6,518 nucleotides of DNA. Origin: Verrucomicrobiota bacterium. Lineage in GTDB: Bacteria; Verrucomicrobiota; Verrucomicrobiia; Chthoniobacterales; UBA10450. Location: positions 1 through 6,518 of the forward strand of contig QHQU01000221.1 of the NCBI GenBank assembly GCA_003219925.1, in the 5' to 3' direction. The position numbers and the translations under genes were made by a program. Below are positions 5,829 through 6,518 of the stretch, piece by piece. Positions within the stretch are counted from its first letter, which is position 1, and each line of letters starts with the position of its first letter. The notes under the pieces are model-generated. The model saw only the letters and a list, made by a program, of their open reading frames with translations. It was not told the origin of the DNA and searched no databases.

Positions 5829-5899
5829 TCGGCAGAGGCGTCGCCCTGCCGAAAAATCGCCGAATGAGTCATCGGTAGGGCGAGACTCCGTCGAGCCGG
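5829..5899. repeat. Paired hairpin elements, probable dispersed intergenic repeat
   Basis: The first hairpin, 5829-5852, pairs TCGGCAG with CTGCCGA and then GGC with GCC around a GTC loop, with one bulged A at 5836. The second, 5879-5897, pairs GGC with GCC and GAC with GTC around a TCC loop, separated by facing GA/GA bases that could form tandem sheared pairs. The segment GTAGGGCGAGACTCCGTC (5875-5892) resembles, from memory, GC-rich elements scattered between genes in soil Verrucomicrobiota. No T-run follows either hairpin in the direction expected for a terminator. They lie in the convergent gap between the membrane-protein gene and the ligase gene. Dispersed repetition cannot be shown from one window. 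Confidence 0.5.
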
Positions 5900-5922
5900 A
5901 TAGCGATGTGAAAGACCTGCGG

Positions 5923-6518
5923 CTACGTTTCTCTAATCACCTCGCGCGGATCTTTGTCTTGACGCAATCCCAGAAAAACCGGCTGCCGCAACTTTCCATC
6001 ACGCGTCCATTCGGCGAACTTGACCTGGCAAACGAATTTTGGGTTTACCCAGGTATATTTGCGCATTTCGCCGGGTGTGATTCCCTGTACCCATTCGCCA
6101 TTTTGTTTGGAGGGCAGGTCGGCAAAAGGACAAGTGCCGCGTTCCTCCGCGCGCATTTTTTTGTGCAGAGTGCTGAGTAATTTCGTGTCGAAACCGGTGC
6201 CGACTTTACCGGCAAAAAGCAATCGGTCCTTATCATAATAACCGACCAGCAAGGCGCCGAAATGTTTGCGCGCGCCTGCCGGTGGAGTGTAGCCGCCGAT
6301 GACAAATTCCTGCTCGTTCAGGCATTTCAATTTGATCCAAGCCCCGCTGCGGCGGCCGGGTTCGTAAACGGAATCGCGTTGCTTGCCGAGAAGACCCTCC
6401 AGGCCACGCCGTCTAATTTCCGGGAGCAGTGTTTCTGCTTCAGTCCCAAGCGCTCCCGAAAACCGAATGATGTCGCCCGAAGGCGGGACCAATCGCCTCA
6501 GCACTTCTTTCCGCAGGG
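5923..6518 (-). CDS. ligD: ATP-dependent DNA ligase, LigD-type, C-terminal part (5' end outside window)
   Basis: The frame is open from the window edge to a TAG at 5923-5925, giving about 198 residues of a longer protein. The GTG at 6504 is internal, because coding sequence (LRKE) continues upstream of it. Visible are ligase nucleotidyltransferase motif IV, EGLLGKQRDSVY (about 6399-6364), and motif V, WIKLK (6339-6325). After these comes the OB-fold segment QEFVIGGYTPP, FGALLVGYYD and FAGKVGTGF, with the typical tail VKFAEWTRDGKLRQPVFLGLR ending near DKDPREVIRE. The catalytic lysine (motif I, KxDG) would lie outside the window. This family seals DNA nicks and, with Ku, acts in bacterial non-homologous end joining. 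The stop comes soon after the OB fold, so no polymerase domain follows the ligase domain. The gene is therefore either ligase-only or has its other LigD domains upstream. Confidence 0.9.
   Translation of the reverse strand, partial: LRKEVLRRLVPPSGDIIRFSGALGTEAETLLPEIRRRGLEGLLGKQRDSVYEPGRRSGAWIKLKCLNEQEFVIGGYTPPAGARKHFGALLVGYYDKDRLLFAGKVGTGFDTKLLSTLHKKMRAEERGTCPFADLPSKQNGEWVQGITPGEMRKYTWVNPKFVCQVKFAEWTRDGKLRQPVFLGLRQDKDPREVIRET

Noticed and set aside
6502..6504. GTG at 6504 as the start of a short ligase
   Set aside because: The frame stays open to the window edge with plausible ligase sequence, and motif I must lie upstream. The gene is cut by the window, not truncated.
1..6518. CRISPR array, tRNA or rRNA gene, insertion sequence, toxin-antitoxin or defence system
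   Set aside because: No regularly spaced repeats, cloverleaf, transposase or defence-type domains were seen on either strand.

Overview
The window is ordinary bacterial chromosomal DNA of moderately high GC, densely packed with housekeeping genes. None of the gene starts has a convincing Shine-Dalgarno sequence. The secreted and membrane proteins of unknown function, together with GC-rich hairpin-forming elements between genes, recall soil Verrucomicrobiota (Chthoniobacterales or 'Candidatus Udaeobacter' type). That assignment is an inference from general resemblance and was not tested.

Layout, left to right. A tRNA adenosine deaminase gene (tadA, minus strand, 49-534) ends inside a small AT-rich 7-bp tandem repeat. 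Divergent from it is a plus-strand pair: a secreted, Ser/Thr/Tyr/Lys-rich protein of unknown function (about 685-1179) and tyrosyl-tRNA synthetase of the KMSKS type (tyrS, about 1219-2376). A convergent gap (2377-2551) holds two inverted repeats, a REP-like element and a good intrinsic terminator for the minus-strand gene that follows. That gene (2552-3028) looks like an SRPBCC/START-like protein.

Upstream of it on the minus strand is a tightly coupled operon read in the order purS (4929-4693), a Pmp3/YqaE small membrane protein (4696-4505), purQ (4504-3791) and bioD (3794-3117). The junctions are a 4-base ATGA overlap, a zero-base gap and a 4-base GTGA overlap. PurS and PurQ are the small and glutaminase subunits of FGAM synthase in purine synthesis. 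BioD makes dethiobiotin in biotin synthesis. The membrane protein sitting between purS and purQ is the most unusual feature here.

A 97-bp divergent gap with a perfect 12-bp palindrome (4979-4990) separates purS from a plus-strand gene for a single-pass membrane protein of unknown function (5027-5722). A second convergent, hairpin-rich gap (5723-5922) follows. The window ends inside the 3' part of an ATP-dependent DNA ligase gene of the LigD family (minus strand, 5923 to beyond 6518).

I found no RNA gene, CRISPR array, insertion sequence or phage gene. Nothing here looks like a complete, previously undescribed system. The items worth checking are the purS-pmp3-purQ-bioD arrangement, an Asp in place of the usual catalytic Glu in PurQ, the palindrome in the divergent promoter region, and the repeat-like elements in both convergent gaps.
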